A stretch of 64,000 nt of DNA. It comes from Paenibacillus sp. Root52 (GTDB lineage: Bacteria; Bacillota; Bacilli; Paenibacillales; Paenibacillaceae). Below the pieces are notes generated by a model. It saw only the letters and a program-made list of their open reading frames with translations, did not search any database and was not told the origin of the DNA. Positions 7,600 through 16,988 of this stretch are shown piece by piece. The translations under genes were made by a program, and so were the position numbers. Each line of letters opens with the position of its first letter. The stretch's first letter is position 1. Where the stretch lies: contig NZ_LMFO01000002.1 of the NCBI RefSeq assembly GCF_001426865.1, forward strand, positions 63,470-127,469, read 5' to 3'.

Positions 7600-9780
7600 T
7601 TAATCCTTTACGGACTTCATTACACCAATATTCGTGATCACCGTATCATACGGTTCGAGTGTGAACGTTTGACGTCCATACTCCGTATCAACCGTCGTGG
7701 ATTGAGCCTGATCACTATTGTTGATCACAACTAATATCTTACTTTCTGGATAGTAGGCACACTCTGTATACCAATTATCTGAAATGTATTTTGGCTCACT
7801 CGGCTCATGACCTGCTAGACGAATTAAGTTCAGCAATAATCTTGTATTTGCCCAAGTGAATTCGAATGAAGGCAGATAAATTCCTTTTCCTTTACCAAAG
7901 TCATGCGTAGACAGCGTAATGTCGCCATCTTGATCATTGACCACAGTTGCTGCTCCATCGGTAAGATAAATGTTATTTTTGCCTTTTATAGTCGCTCCCT
8001 CAGGAACTAATTGATGCTCATCCTTCACGGTGTACGACCATTTGCCATGAACTACTCTTGCGCCAGTATCCTCATCGACGCCCAGCACATGTGCCATTCT
8101 GAAAAAGTGGTCATAGCCAGGAACCGCTGAAGGCTGATTCACGCCAATGAAGGTTCCCCCTTCATACACCCACTGAGTCAGAATATCCACACAGGTGTGG
8201 TCATTCCAGTGTTCTCCACCACTCCAGGCAGATCCCGCTGAACCCGCGTTAATCACGACATCACAATGTTCAAGTGCTCCCTGACGAATATCTTCAAAAT
8301 CAATAAACTGCACGTCAACCGGTAACCCCGACAATGCCTCATTGATATGAATCAAATCATACATATACGTTTCGTGGAAATGCCCAGACAACGTCCATGA
8401 TCTTAATTTGCCCCAGCTATGCAGAATAGCTACCTTGGTCTTCAATTCATACGGCTTGCCAGCCTGATGCAGCTCTTTCATCTCTCTGAATTCATTGGCA
8501 ATCTTCTCAATATACGCCACAAAGTCAGGATAAGGCTCGACCAGATGTAAGTATCCTCCCAGTCCGATTCGATCAATCGACTCTCTTAGCAGCGCACGCC
8601 GGATGTTAATCCAATATTTCTTCGCATCCAGTGTAGGGTCTCCGCCCTCTTTGAACGTAGGCAGTCCACCTAATCCCACTGGAAACAGGTATGGATGCAA
8701 GCGGATCTCATGCGTATCCACTTTAACCTCGGAGCACATCCGCGCCTCATAACCGGAGAATACACATTTAATCATACCATCGAATCCAAACTCCTCGAAA
8801 CGATCATTGTAGGGTTCCATCCCCACCCAGCTATCATCGAAGAATACATAGGCTAACTTGTCATGCCTGTGCACAATGTCAATTAGCTTTTTCCCGAACT
8901 CAATGACAAAATCATTAATAAATGCCATCCAGTCTAATTTGCGTTTCTCTGCTGGAACGTGGCTAACCCGATATTTTCCGCCGTTCACAAAGTCCTCTGC
9001 CGTTAAGGAATACCCGTACTTCTGGGCAAACAGATCCAGTGCTCTGGAGCTTACGGTAAAATCGTATGAACCCCAGTCTGAGAACAAATGGCGGTTACGC
9101 TCATCACTCCCCCAGATCCAGGCAAAGTTATAGAACAAGGATGTAAATCGCACAACCGTTGTTTCCGGATGCTGGACACACCACTTTTCCATCCAATCCA
9201 GAAGATACGTTTGCGTCTCGGTATAGATCGGATCAATCTGCATGAGATGCTCTTTGTCCCAATGATTGGTGGTGTGATTGTACATGGAGATCTCTTCCCA
9301 GATCCGATAAGCCAAGAAACTCACGGTGTATTTATGCCAAGGAACAATGCCGGTGAGAACAACATTCCCAGACTCCCGCTCATAATTCCACTGCTCTCTT
9401 GGTACTTCCTCACCCGTCGTTCGGTCGTATACCTGCCAATACTTAAATGCCTCTTTCGAGTCATTCACCTTGAACTGTTCAGCAAAAAAGTCCTCCATCA
9501 GATAGATGGAAATATAATCTTGTACAGCCACCTTCGGATTCGTAATCAAAAAACACTGTTGCAGCTTATCTAGATTACGAGATGCCCATTCGTTGTGATC
9601 CCGAATAATGCAAATGGTCGAGTAGATACCATACCCGGCATTAATGATCTCATCAGACAACTTCGTACCATCACTATCACGGATGACATCTGCGCCCCAG
9701 CGCTCAGCAAGTTCCAGCGTTAGCGCCTCATAACCGGATTCGCCCGGTAATGTAAAAGAGCCTTTCGTTGTTTTCGACAA
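7600..9780 (-). CDS. GH112 beta-galactoside phosphorylase
   Basis: A 726-residue GH112 enzyme (family length about 720-750). It splits a beta-galactoside with phosphate, releasing galactose 1-phosphate. The segment Y-V-F-F-D-D-S-W-V-G-M-E-P-Y places Asp315/316 at the position of the family's general acid (Asp313 in the Bifidobacterium enzyme). GH112 covers galacto-N-biose/lacto-N-biose phosphorylases and D-galactosyl-1,4-L-rhamnose phosphorylases. The gene 14 bases upstream is a GH105 unsaturated rhamnogalacturonyl hydrolase, which favours the galactosyl-rhamnose type and pectin side-chain use. The start is TTG at 9780 with AGGGAGG eight bases before. No signal peptide, so it acts inside the cell. 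Confidence 0.85.
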   Translation of the reverse strand: MSKTTKGSFTLPGESGYEALTLELAERWGADVIRDSDGTKLSDEIINAGYGIYSTICIIRDHNEWASRNLDKLQQCFLITNPKVAVQDYISIYLMEDFFAEQFKVNDSKEAFKYWQVYDRTTGEEVPREQWNYERESGNVVLTGIVPWHKYTVSFLAYRIWEEISMYNHTTNHWDKEHLMQIDPIYTETQTYLLDWMEKWCVQHPETTVVRFTSLFYNFAWIWGSDERNRHLFSDWGSYDFTVSSRALDLFAQKYGYSLTAEDFVNGGKYRVSHVPAEKRKLDWMAFINDFVIEFGKKLIDIVHRHDKLAYVFFDDSWVGMEPYNDRFEEFGFDGMIKCVFSGYEARMCSEVKVDTHEIRLHPYLFPVGLGGLPTFKEGGDPTLDAKKYWINIRRALLRESIDRIGLGGYLHLVEPYPDFVAYIEKIANEFREMKELHQAGKPYELKTKVAILHSWGKLRSWTLSGHFHETYMYDLIHINEALSGLPVDVQFIDFEDIRQGALEHCDVVINAGSAGSAWSGGEHWNDHTCVDILTQWVYEGGTFIGVNQPSAVPGYDHFFRMAHVLGVDEDTGARVVHGKWSYTVKDEHQLVPEGATIKGKNNIYLTDGAATVVNDQDGDITLSTHDFGKGKGIYLPSFEFTWANTRLLLNLIRLAGHEPSEPKYISDNWYTECAYYPESKILVVINNSDQAQSTTVDTEYGRQTFTLEPYDTVITNIGVMKSVKD

Positions 9781-9793
9781 CTTGATTCCCTCC

Positions 9794-10819
9794 CTATCTC
9801 AACATGTCGGACAGAAAAGCGAGTGTGAGCCCTTGACCCCAGCCTTGAATCCAATCTTTAGGTATATTGCGATACCCATCTCGGTCTTTCATTACTGCAG
9901 TGCCACCGGATACCCCTAGGACACGACCATCTTCACTAATATTTTGCAAAATACCTTCCAGCGCCTTCTGCACATACTTGGTATGAAGCGGGTTACCGTT
10001 ATTAATCATAGCTGCTGCGATTCCGCTGGATGCAGATACCTCCTCATACGATTCAGCATCATCCAAAACTGTCCGCCACAGGCCATTCTCTGTCTGAAGC
10101 AGCTTCAGCGCTGCCAATTGATCGCGAAGCGAACACTCCACGTCCATACACTGCGGGTATAAGTACCACTCTTTCAACTGAGGTTTTACCTGAGACATCG
10201 TGTACGCTCCCCACGCATTCGCTCTTCCCCAATAGAATCCGGACATATGATCCTTGTTTACGTTGTTATAGCCGTGATACCACAGACCTGTGCTCGGATC
10301 TTGCAGGTATTTGATATGCCAGTAATACTGATTCAAGGCATCTTGAATCATCGCCTCATCCTTCAGCTTGCTACCGACACGAAGCAGGAAAAACGCCGCC
10401 ATAAATAAGGTATCTGCCCATGCCTGTTCCGGAAAATCATTAGCAACCGATACTGTATGCTGAAGCACGTTGTCTCCAAAACGAAGCGCATGATTCTGGA
10501 GATAATCCACCTTGCTCATCGCAATGTCCCAGTATTTCTGATTCCCAGTCTCTTCATAAAGTGTAATCAGCATATGCCCCATCGCACATGTATTTACTGT
10601 CCAGCTCGGAAGACCCAGCTCAATATATTCGTCTGCCCACTTCACAAGCCTGTCCAGAATCTCTTGGTTGCCTGTCGTCTGATAAGCTCTAGATACTCCG
10701 TAATAGGCTACACCGCAGGGCCAATCCCATGTCAAATCCATATCTAGTGTTTTCTTCGTAACGGTATCAATAACCTTAAGAATCTCTTCTCTGTCATATT
10801 TCACTTGAAGCATTGTCAT
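9794..10819 (-). CDS. GH105 unsaturated rhamnogalacturonyl hydrolase
   Basis: A 341-residue YteR/YesR-type enzyme with the alpha6/alpha6 barrel of GH105/GH88. It removes the unsaturated galacturonate left at the non-reducing end after rhamnogalacturonan lyase action. Asp136 in A-W-A-D-T-L-F-M matches the catalytic Asp143 region of YteR, and W-G-R-A-N-A-W-G follows as in the family. No signal peptide: substrate is imported first. The ATG at 10819 follows AGGAG with good spacing; an in-frame TTG further up lacks one. It heads an operon with the GH112 gene, opposite an AraC regulator. Confidence 0.85.
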   Translation of the reverse strand: MTMLQVKYDREEILKVIDTVTKKTLDMDLTWDWPCGVAYYGVSRAYQTTGNQEILDRLVKWADEYIELGLPSWTVNTCAMGHMLITLYEETGNQKYWDIAMSKVDYLQNHALRFGDNVLQHTVSVANDFPEQAWADTLFMAAFFLLRVGSKLKDEAMIQDALNQYYWHIKYLQDPSTGLWYHGYNNVNKDHMSGFYWGRANAWGAYTMSQVKPQLKEWYLYPQCMDVECSLRDQLAALKLLQTENGLWRTVLDDAESYEEVSASSGIAAAMINNGNPLHTKYVQKALEGILQNISEDGRVLGVSGGTAVMKDRDGYRNIPKDWIQGWGQGLTLAFLSDMLR

Positions 10820-10874
10820 ACCCCTCTCCTGCGCACACGCCCCCAAGTGTGTTCTGAGAGGTGTCCGTCCATTT

Positions 10875-10890
10875 TTGTAAACGCTTTACT
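10875..10890. promoter_or_regulatory. Candidate CcpA (cre) site
   Basis: TTGTAAACGCTTTACT matches the cre consensus WTGNNARCGNWWWCAW at 14 of 16 positions. It sits in the gap between the GH105/GH112 operon and the divergent AraC gene, about 56 bases from the GH105 start, where catabolite repression would be expected. Confidence 0.5.
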
Positions 10891-10982
10891 TATTCCATTG
10901 TACGCAGTAAAATAGTCTCAATCTAAGCATATTCGCAACAAAACTGCGCAATTTCAATCATTTATGAATGGGAGCATCGAAT

Positions 10983-11924
10983 ATGCCAAAAAAAAAGAAA
11001 CCCGTCATTGAATACCGGCATTACAGCCTGCCCATTGATTTTCCTGTCCTGCTGCTCAGCGGGGATCGCTGGAAAATATCAGATATCAAGAGTGAACACC
11101 TTCATTTTCATAACCACATGGAGATTGGCATCTGTTATTCCGATGGAGGCATTATGGAGATTAAGGGGGAATCTGTGCCTTTTCGGGCAGGGGACATCAC
11201 GTTTATTCCCCGCTATCTTCCGCACACTACATACAGTTCACCTAATACCGCGAGCTTGTGGGCGTATATCTTTTTTTCCCCAGAAGAGCTCTTCCGTCAC
11301 TCACTAAAAACAGCTCAAAGCCACATTGAACCTAACCTATGGGCGATACAGGGAACAAATTGCATTTTGAATAAAGAGCAGCATCCGAAGATCTACACAC
11401 TCGCAACATCCATCGTGGAAGAAATCAAGCAGCAGTCCCCCTATTATCAGGAGAGCGCATATGGCTTGTTAATGTCACTATATATTGAACTGCTACGAAT
11501 TCATGCTAACAATGAGAGCTGGTCTGAACATGATCAGGAGCCTGACCTTCAAGGGGAGTTGGTCATTTCACCGGTACTGGAATTTATCACCAAAAATTAT
11601 ATGATGCCTGTAAGCGTCGATTACCTCGCCGATCTATGCCATCTAAGCACCACACATTTTCGCCGCAAGTTTCACGAACTTATGGGAACGACACCGCTTG
11701 AATTTCTGAATAGCACTCGGATTGAAGAGGCATGCAAACGACTGAAGAGCACGGAAGCATCCATTCTATCTATCTCTGAGCAAGTTGGCTTCCGTTCCAT
11801 CTCCAGCTTTAACCGCTGCTTCGCCAAACTGATGGGAGAATCACCTAAAGCCTGGCGAAAAGCCGCACAGTCCGAAGCTCAATCTGCCAAAGCCTCTATT
11901 TTGGAATTCACAGGCTGGGTATAA
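10983..11924 (+). CDS. AraC-family regulator of the GH105/GH112 operon
   Basis: A 313-residue regulator with an N-terminal cupin sensing domain (H-F-H-N-H-M-E-I-G and the F-R-A-G-D-I-T-F-I-P turn) and a C-terminal pair of AraC helix-turn-helix units (about 200-300, ending in the P-K-A-W-R-K signature). Such proteins bind a sugar or oligosaccharide and activate nearby sugar genes. It is divergent from the GH105/GH112 operon with 163 bases between starts, so that operon is the likely target. The ATG at 10983 follows GGGAG by eight bases; the ATG at 10968 overlaps that site. Confidence 0.85.
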   Translation: MPKKKKPVIEYRHYSLPIDFPVLLLSGDRWKISDIKSEHLHFHNHMEIGICYSDGGIMEIKGESVPFRAGDITFIPRYLPHTTYSSPNTASLWAYIFFSPEELFRHSLKTAQSHIEPNLWAIQGTNCILNKEQHPKIYTLATSIVEEIKQQSPYYQESAYGLLMSLYIELLRIHANNESWSEHDQEPDLQGELVISPVLEFITKNYMMPVSVDYLADLCHLSTTHFRRKFHELMGTTPLEFLNSTRIEEACKRLKSTEASILSISEQVGFRSISSFNRCFAKLMGESPKAWRKAAQSEAQSAKASILEFTGWV

Positions 11925-11976
11925 AATGATAACTATCTCAAATCGAAATCATACGAACTTGGCAGGAGGATGACTT

Positions 11977-12969
11977 ATGTTAGAGCAACACGCAGCAAGA
12001 AGTGAATTATTCGTTTCCAATACTCACTTGATGAAAAAAGCGTTTAAATGGCAAAATGTGATGATCCATCGCCTGGCAGCCTTATTGTACGCATCCGAAA
12101 ATAAAACCGTTGATACGGAGGATATCAAACAGAACTATGAGCGAATTAGGGAAAATACTGGATTATTCTCTACCTTCAGAGGAAATACGTCTATCCTGCT
12201 CGCTACCCTACTATCCCTTTCGCCAGATCGAGAGAGCTTGCTGGCTGACAGCCTGATGGTGTATGACGTAATGAAGGAACATAAATTTTACGCCTCGGAT
12301 TACCTCGTGATCGCTTCATACCAGATTGCTGCACATGCGCCTAAGGAAACCCTTCAAGACACAGTACAGCGAACAAAAATGTTCTATGATCTAATGAAGA
12401 AGGAGCATTCTTTCCTGACAGGTAAAGATGATTACATATTTGCTTCGATGCTTGCGTTGTCCACACTTGAGCCCGAACCTGCTATCGAACGCATGGAGGA
12501 ACACTACACGGAGCTTCGACGAGAATTTTCCATTGGGAATGGCCTGCAGACATTAACTCAAGTGCTAACCCTAGGAGAAGACTCTATGCAGACTAGAACT
12601 CGATTACTTGAATTAAACGACACATTCCGCACAAGCGGCTTACGAATGGACAGAGCACAGACGCTGCCTACACTGGGTGTACTCTCCCTGCTTCCCATTG
12701 AAGCAAGCACGATTGTGGAAGAGGTTACCCAAACCTTCGAAGGACTGCGTCAGCAAAAAGGTTTTGGTTCTTGGTCAGTTACCAAACAAGAGCTATTGCT
12801 TCATTCTTCGGCGCTTGTTGCCACGAGCCATGTTGAGAATTTGCAAAAGGGCGTACTGACCACAAGTTTATCGACCAGCATCGTGAACATGCTCATAGCC
12901 CAGCAGGCAGCGATGGCTGCTGCCGCGGCATCTGCGGCCGCAGCTGCATCATCATCTAGCAGCAGTTGA
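11977..12969 (+). CDS. DUF4003 family protein
   Basis: A 330-residue soluble protein of the DUF4003 family found in Bacillales; no biochemical function is known to me. It is helical throughout and ends in a low-complexity tail of Ala then Ser (about residues 300-330), likely disordered. GGCAGGAGGATG gives a strong ribosome binding site. It starts 52 bases after the AraC gene and could be read with it, but no functional tie is evident. Confidence 0.75.
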   Translation: MLEQHAARSELFVSNTHLMKKAFKWQNVMIHRLAALLYASENKTVDTEDIKQNYERIRENTGLFSTFRGNTSILLATLLSLSPDRESLLADSLMVYDVMKEHKFYASDYLVIASYQIAAHAPKETLQDTVQRTKMFYDLMKKEHSFLTGKDDYIFASMLALSTLEPEPAIERMEEHYTELRREFSIGNGLQTLTQVLTLGEDSMQTRTRLLELNDTFRTSGLRMDRAQTLPTLGVLSLLPIEASTIVEEVTQTFEGLRQQKGFGSWSVTKQELLLHSSALVATSHVENLQKGVLTTSLSTSIVNMLIAQQAAMAAAAASAAAAASSSSSS

Positions 12970-13068
12970 TAAAGCGCTGAGCCCCAAGAGCAGAGATGCC
13001 GCACGGCGAATGAACAACATAAAAGCGTTAAGGAAAGAGGTATATCCCCTTCTTCCGAAACGTAAAGA

Positions 13069-13105
13069 AGCCCAATGCCTTGGCGATATCGCTTAGGCAT
13101 TGGCT
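13069..13105. terminator. Hairpin between convergent genes
   Basis: AGCCCAATGCCT pairs with AGGCATTGGCT around an inner CGATATCG. T tracts on either side are short, so termination is probable but weak. It separates the convergent DUF4003 and DUF4317 genes. Confidence 0.5.
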
Positions 13106-13162
13106 CTTTACTGTGTTTGAGATGTTGGATTAATCCCATGGAAATTTCATATGATTATCTTT

Positions 13163-14335
13163 TTATAGCGTCTCTGTAGTAAGTGTAAATCCTTCAATAA
13201 CGGCATCCTCATCAACCTCAATCATAATGCAGCGTTTGCCCTGATAGTTGACTTGTCTTACGTATTTCAGATCTTGCGGACTAACGGAGATTGTGGCTAC
13301 CTTTGTATCAATTTTGATCGATTTGGAAGTGTATTTCGGCATGACACTATTGGCCTTCAACTCATAGTTCTTGTTATCCACAATTGTCTCGAATGCCCGC
13401 TCTACTTTCTCCTCTGTCAGATCCTCTACACCGCTCGCGGTGAGTACACGCTCCACATCCTTGTAATCAAGCTTCGGCGGCTCTTCCTCATGTGACTCTT
13501 CACTCACTTCAATGACCCGATTAATCTCTTCATATACATGAGCAAGTGTGGATGCATCCATTTGTTCACCAGTGATCTCCTTCACGATATCCTCAAAGAT
13601 CGCACGTTCCTCCAGTGCTGTCACAGACCGATCGCCATTCAACACCTGTTCTACAAAGTGTGGATCTGGAAAATTGGATTTCCCGGTACAGTATAGAACA
13701 CGATTTACGTCAGAATAATTGTCTGTCACGCTTGGGTACAGGAACCCCTGCTCTGGCGTGCTCAATTTGATAATCGGATCAACAATGACATTATACTTAA
13801 ACTCCCGTTCCACATAGTCAAACAACATTGTCTTCTTTTGTTTTTCCGTTGAATTTACGCTGCACAGAATGAAGGGATGAGCAAACACTTCGTTCTTCTC
13901 ACTCTCTTCCGTTGCTTCGTTTCTGGCCTGAGTCGGCAAGTAGTATTGCCCCTTAACAAACGTAACTACCATGTCCCGCTCATACTTCGCATCGGTCAGC
14001 ATACGATCCACAAGCAGCAACATCAGGTCTGACCATTCGTCCGGATCACCTGTTACGAGTGCTTGGTGCAGCATCACCTGTGCAGGCTCCTCGGCCTGTT
14101 CTTGAAACTTCAGTTCGAACAATTTTTGATCCAGTTCGCCAGTCAATAATTTTTTGAAATTCCCCATGTATAGCTCTTGCTTTTCCCGATCCACGAGCTC
14201 AAACGGGTGGCGCTCCCAATGGTAGACCTCATTTGTTTCCTTCGTAATATAGACGTTAAGAATATCGTAAATATTCAGTAGATCGTGATCCAATTTGAAT
14301 TGTTTGCGTATATGCGCGACTTCTTTTTTATTCAT
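13163..14335 (-). CDS. DUF4317 family protein
   Basis: A 390-residue protein that matches the DUF4317 family by its opening M-N-K-K-E-V-A-x-I-R-K-Q-F and overall composition. No catalytic motif or membrane span is seen; the C-terminal third is rich in Lys/Glu and in short beta strands. The function is unknown. It is transcribed alone toward the hairpin at 13069. Confidence 0.75.
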   Translation of the reverse strand: MNKKEVAHIRKQFKLDHDLLNIYDILNVYITKETNEVYHWERHPFELVDREKQELYMGNFKKLLTGELDQKLFELKFQEQAEEPAQVMLHQALVTGDPDEWSDLMLLLVDRMLTDAKYERDMVVTFVKGQYYLPTQARNEATEESEKNEVFAHPFILCSVNSTEKQKKTMLFDYVEREFKYNVIVDPIIKLSTPEQGFLYPSVTDNYSDVNRVLYCTGKSNFPDPHFVEQVLNGDRSVTALEERAIFEDIVKEITGEQMDASTLAHVYEEINRVIEVSEESHEEEPPKLDYKDVERVLTASGVEDLTEEKVERAFETIVDNKNYELKANSVMPKYTSKSIKIDTKVATISVSPQDLKYVRQVNYQGKRCIMIEVDEDAVIEGFTLTTETL

Positions 14336-14712
14336 GTTCCGTTAGACAACTCCTATAATAAAATAATTTTATCTATCCGCAGCTCCCATATGCTAGACAT
14401 GAATGCTGCCTATGAAGTCTTCCACCTATGCTAAATTGCAAACGGGGCGCAGGTATGAAGTAGCTACATATAACCGTGCTTGATCTCCATTATTGTACGC
14501 TCAGTGAAAAATTATATCATATAATGAGGCGGATGAATGAGAATCAATCTGTGGCATTTTACCTTATTATCACCAAATGATATGAACATCCGCATCGGCG
14601 TAAATGACCCTTTTTATATGCCTACACATCTTGTAATGAACTCAATGAACGTAGAAACTTCACATATCATCTGGTAGACTTATTAAGATTACATACCAAT
14701 GGAGGAAATATT
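14336..14712. other. Intergenic region between divergent genes
   Basis: 377 bases between the starts of the DUF4317 gene and the lipoprotein gene. It must hold both promoters but I found no clear -35/-10 pair, RNA gene or repeat. A short reading frame starting at the ATG near 14525 ends after about 18 codons and is not convincing. Confidence 0.5.
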
Positions 14713-15315
14713 GTGAAGAAATTAGCACTCGTTTTATCAGCTTTTATTGTAGCTTCCGTGTTGAGTGCGTGCACTGCAACGACAAAGGCAGGAGAGACTG
14801 CACCAGCAAGTACTGAAAGTACAGAAGGTACAGAAAGCGCAACAGCAACTGAAGCAGAAAATACGGATGTGGCAAAAGAGGAAGTATCTACGACCAGTGC
14901 CGTCGAACAGCCGGAACAGACTGAGCAAACAGAACAAGCATCGGTAGATTGGAGATCAAAAGTAAATGAATTGGCTGACAGCGACCTTTCACCTACAGCC
15001 AAAGCGGAAGCTACTGAAAAGCTTGCTCGGGAGTACAAGCCTACAACAGATGAACTCGAAGAGTTTAAGTATCATGTCCTTCAGGAGTTTATTAATTTCC
15101 AATATCTCGAAGACGGCTCGAATGCAGAATACATGTTAAACAATTTATTTCAAGCCATTGTGTTAGAACATCACGATGTTTCTGTTGTAAGGGACTTCGC
15201 TCTTGCCTTCTATCACAACACTAAGAATGTGTTTACAGGGGCAGAAGCAGTAGATAGCGATAGTGTGAAGGCTTACGAAGAACTACTCTTCAAAGCCATT
15301 AATGATGGTAGATAG
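14713..15315 (+). CDS. Lipoprotein with Thr/Glu-rich linker
   Basis: A 200-residue predicted lipoprotein. The signal peptide ends in V-L-S-A-C with Cys20 as the lipid-modified residue. Residues 21-78 are a low-complexity Thr/Glu/Ala/Gln stalk, followed by a helical domain of about 120 residues without a recognised family. GTG at 14713 is the start, with GGAGG eight bases before. It is probably anchored outside the membrane; its role is unknown. The next gene starts 82 bases on and may share its promoter. Confidence 0.75.
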   Translation: MKKLALVLSAFIVASVLSACTATTKAGETAPASTESTEGTESATATEAENTDVAKEEVSTTSAVEQPEQTEQTEQASVDWRSKVNELADSDLSPTAKAEATEKLAREYKPTTDELEEFKYHVLQEFINFQYLEDGSNAEYMLNNLFQAIVLEHHDVSVVRDFALAFYHNTKNVFTGAEAVDSDSVKAYEELLFKAINDGR

Positions 15316-15397
15316 TTCCTTCAAGTGAAAATAAACTCATGTTAACCACAAAATATATCAGCCTAAACTCAATCTTAGTAACATTGGAGGTAGCCCG

Positions 15398-15940
15398 ATG
15401 GATATATTCCAGTATTTAGATGAACTACAAGTAGATTTAAGTGGTAAGCACCTTGAAGACATTGAAGAAAAGTATTTTCGTATTTGTTCCAAGTTAGCTG
15501 GAGTGGATCGAGCCCTTGCAATTAAGCAAGTAAACTTAAATGAGTATGTGCATGACCTTAAATCTGGCCTTCACCAATCTATTACATTGGCTCAGCAACA
15601 ATCGGCCAAAGCAATCTACTTTGAATATGATTTAGATAACAACTGGGATAGTGCTTTTTATATTTGTGAGCAATACAGTTCACTCGAGGATCATGATGAT
15701 GATTGGGCTAGTGATTGGCTTGAGGATCTAGAAGGTCCTTCTTTAGAAGCGTTTGCTGACATTTATGCGTTAGAAGGATTTGATGGTAATGAGACAGCTC
15801 TCGGTTCAACCATATACTTAATCGCTAGAACCGTTGTATCTTATGCCAAAGCATATCAATCACTACCTGGTGCAAGTTCACTCGCAGTTTGTATTGCTTT
15901 TCATGATCAAGACCCTATCCTCAGAATGAAGAAATTGTGA
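15398..15940 (+). CDS. Acidic hypothetical protein
   Basis: A 180-residue acidic cytoplasmic protein with a run D-H-D-D-D-W-A-S-D-W-L-E-D-L-E in the middle and no family I recognise. Acidity, size and solitary context resemble immunity proteins of contact-dependent or polymorphic toxin systems, but no toxin gene is adjacent, so this is only a comparison. GGAGGTAGCCCG precedes the ATG. Confidence 0.6.
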   Translation: MDIFQYLDELQVDLSGKHLEDIEEKYFRICSKLAGVDRALAIKQVNLNEYVHDLKSGLHQSITLAQQQSAKAIYFEYDLDNNWDSAFYICEQYSSLEDHDDDWASDWLEDLEGPSLEAFADIYALEGFDGNETALGSTIYLIARTVVSYAKAYQSLPGASSLAVCIAFHDQDPILRMKKL

Positions 15941-15975
15941 TTGTATACGTAATTATGGTGTGCATCAAGTAGAAT

Positions 15976-16062
15976 AAGAAAACCGCTCCTTTTGAACTGC
16001 ACCCCAATTGTTAGACACAACTATCAATTGGAGGTGCAGTTCATATAGGTAGCGGTTTTCTT
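15976..16062. repeat. Long hairpin, probably joined insertion-sequence ends
   Basis: A near-continuous stem: AAGAAAACCGCT (15976-15987) pairs perfectly with AGCGGTTTTCTT (16051-16062), and TGAACTGCACCCCAATTG (15993-16010) pairs with 16025-16043 apart from one extra base. The inner sequence with GTTAGACACAA resembles terminal repeats of IS3-type insertion sequences, so this may be an internally deleted element whose two ends now form a bidirectional terminator between converging genes. Confidence 0.6.
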
Positions 16063-16076
16063 CATCCAATCTCGTA

Positions 16077-16784
16077 CTAACACCTTACATATTTGCGCTT
16101 AAAACCTATCCGCCCTTGATCCACGGCCTTCTGGATGTTCTCAGAAGCTTGTATTAACTTGCTCTTAGGCTTGTCCTTGTTTACTTCAACAGGGCCAACC
16201 ATCTTAGCTGTCTCCACTGCCTGATCATGTAGAGGTTGATAAGATATCGCTACAGTATATATGAAGTTATTCATAGAAAATTTTGTTCGTTCCGGCGAAT
16301 CATGAATCGTGTCCTTCACCTGTACCAGCATTGCTTCTAGCTTATCTGAGGAGAACTCATCATCCTTCCGGCTTCCGAGCAACCAACAGTAACAGCTCCA
16401 GCCTGCTGACATCTTCAGCTCATCCCCACTCGCAATCCAAGCATCGGCAACCTCTTGAGCAATATCCGTCTCTGCGAGTGTGACCGCTACGATGTAATCA
16501 GTGATCATGTAGAAATAAGCAGTTTCCATCCAACGCTCAAAATCCGCTGCAGTCATCGCTTTGGGGTCGGCAATAACGCCGGCAAAATACATCGCATCAT
16601 AATTGCCCGTAGCATAGAGTTGATCGGCAAGTGCCTGATCTTTCTTAATCTTGCGAGCCATCGGCTTCATCGCACCAGTAGCAACACCGAAAAGTGGTTC
16701 GTGCGCGCCATTGGACATATATATTTTTTTCGTCCGTTCCTTACCCAAGGCTTCAAGCTCCTGCATCACTTCTTCTAGATTCAT
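16077..16784 (-). CDS. AlkD-type DNA alkylation repair protein
   Basis: A 235-residue protein of the DNA alkylation repair family, built from HEAT-like helices. AlkD glycosylases remove bulky or cationic N3/N7-alkylated purines. The W-x-x-Y-I-V pattern, M-I-T-D-Y-I-V-A-V-T and repeated aromatic helices fit the family. Whether the catalytic Trp/Asp/Trp triad of AlkD is kept cannot be settled by eye, and some homologues bind DNA without glycosylase activity. Transcribed alone; ribosome binding site AAAGGGG is eleven bases upstream. Confidence 0.7.
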   Translation of the reverse strand: MNLEEVMQELEALGKERTKKIYMSNGAHEPLFGVATGAMKPMARKIKKDQALADQLYATGNYDAMYFAGVIADPKAMTAADFERWMETAYFYMITDYIVAVTLAETDIAQEVADAWIASGDELKMSAGWSCYCWLLGSRKDDEFSSDKLEAMLVQVKDTIHDSPERTKFSMNNFIYTVAISYQPLHDQAVETAKMVGPVEVNKDKPKSKLIQASENIQKAVDQGRIGFKRKYVRC

Positions 16785-16988
16785 TGGAGGATATGCCCCT
16801 TTCTATAGAAACACTATTCATAGTTTACGATGTTATTAGAATTATATTTATTTTATCACAGTTGCTCCCACATCATACATTCACAAAGAGCTGAAGTCAT
16901 CACTTTTAATGTTCTCTCTCTCAGCCAACAACAACACAAATAGCCGCCACTCCAGAGAGCCGCGACAATTTGGTTAAGAACCTAAAAA

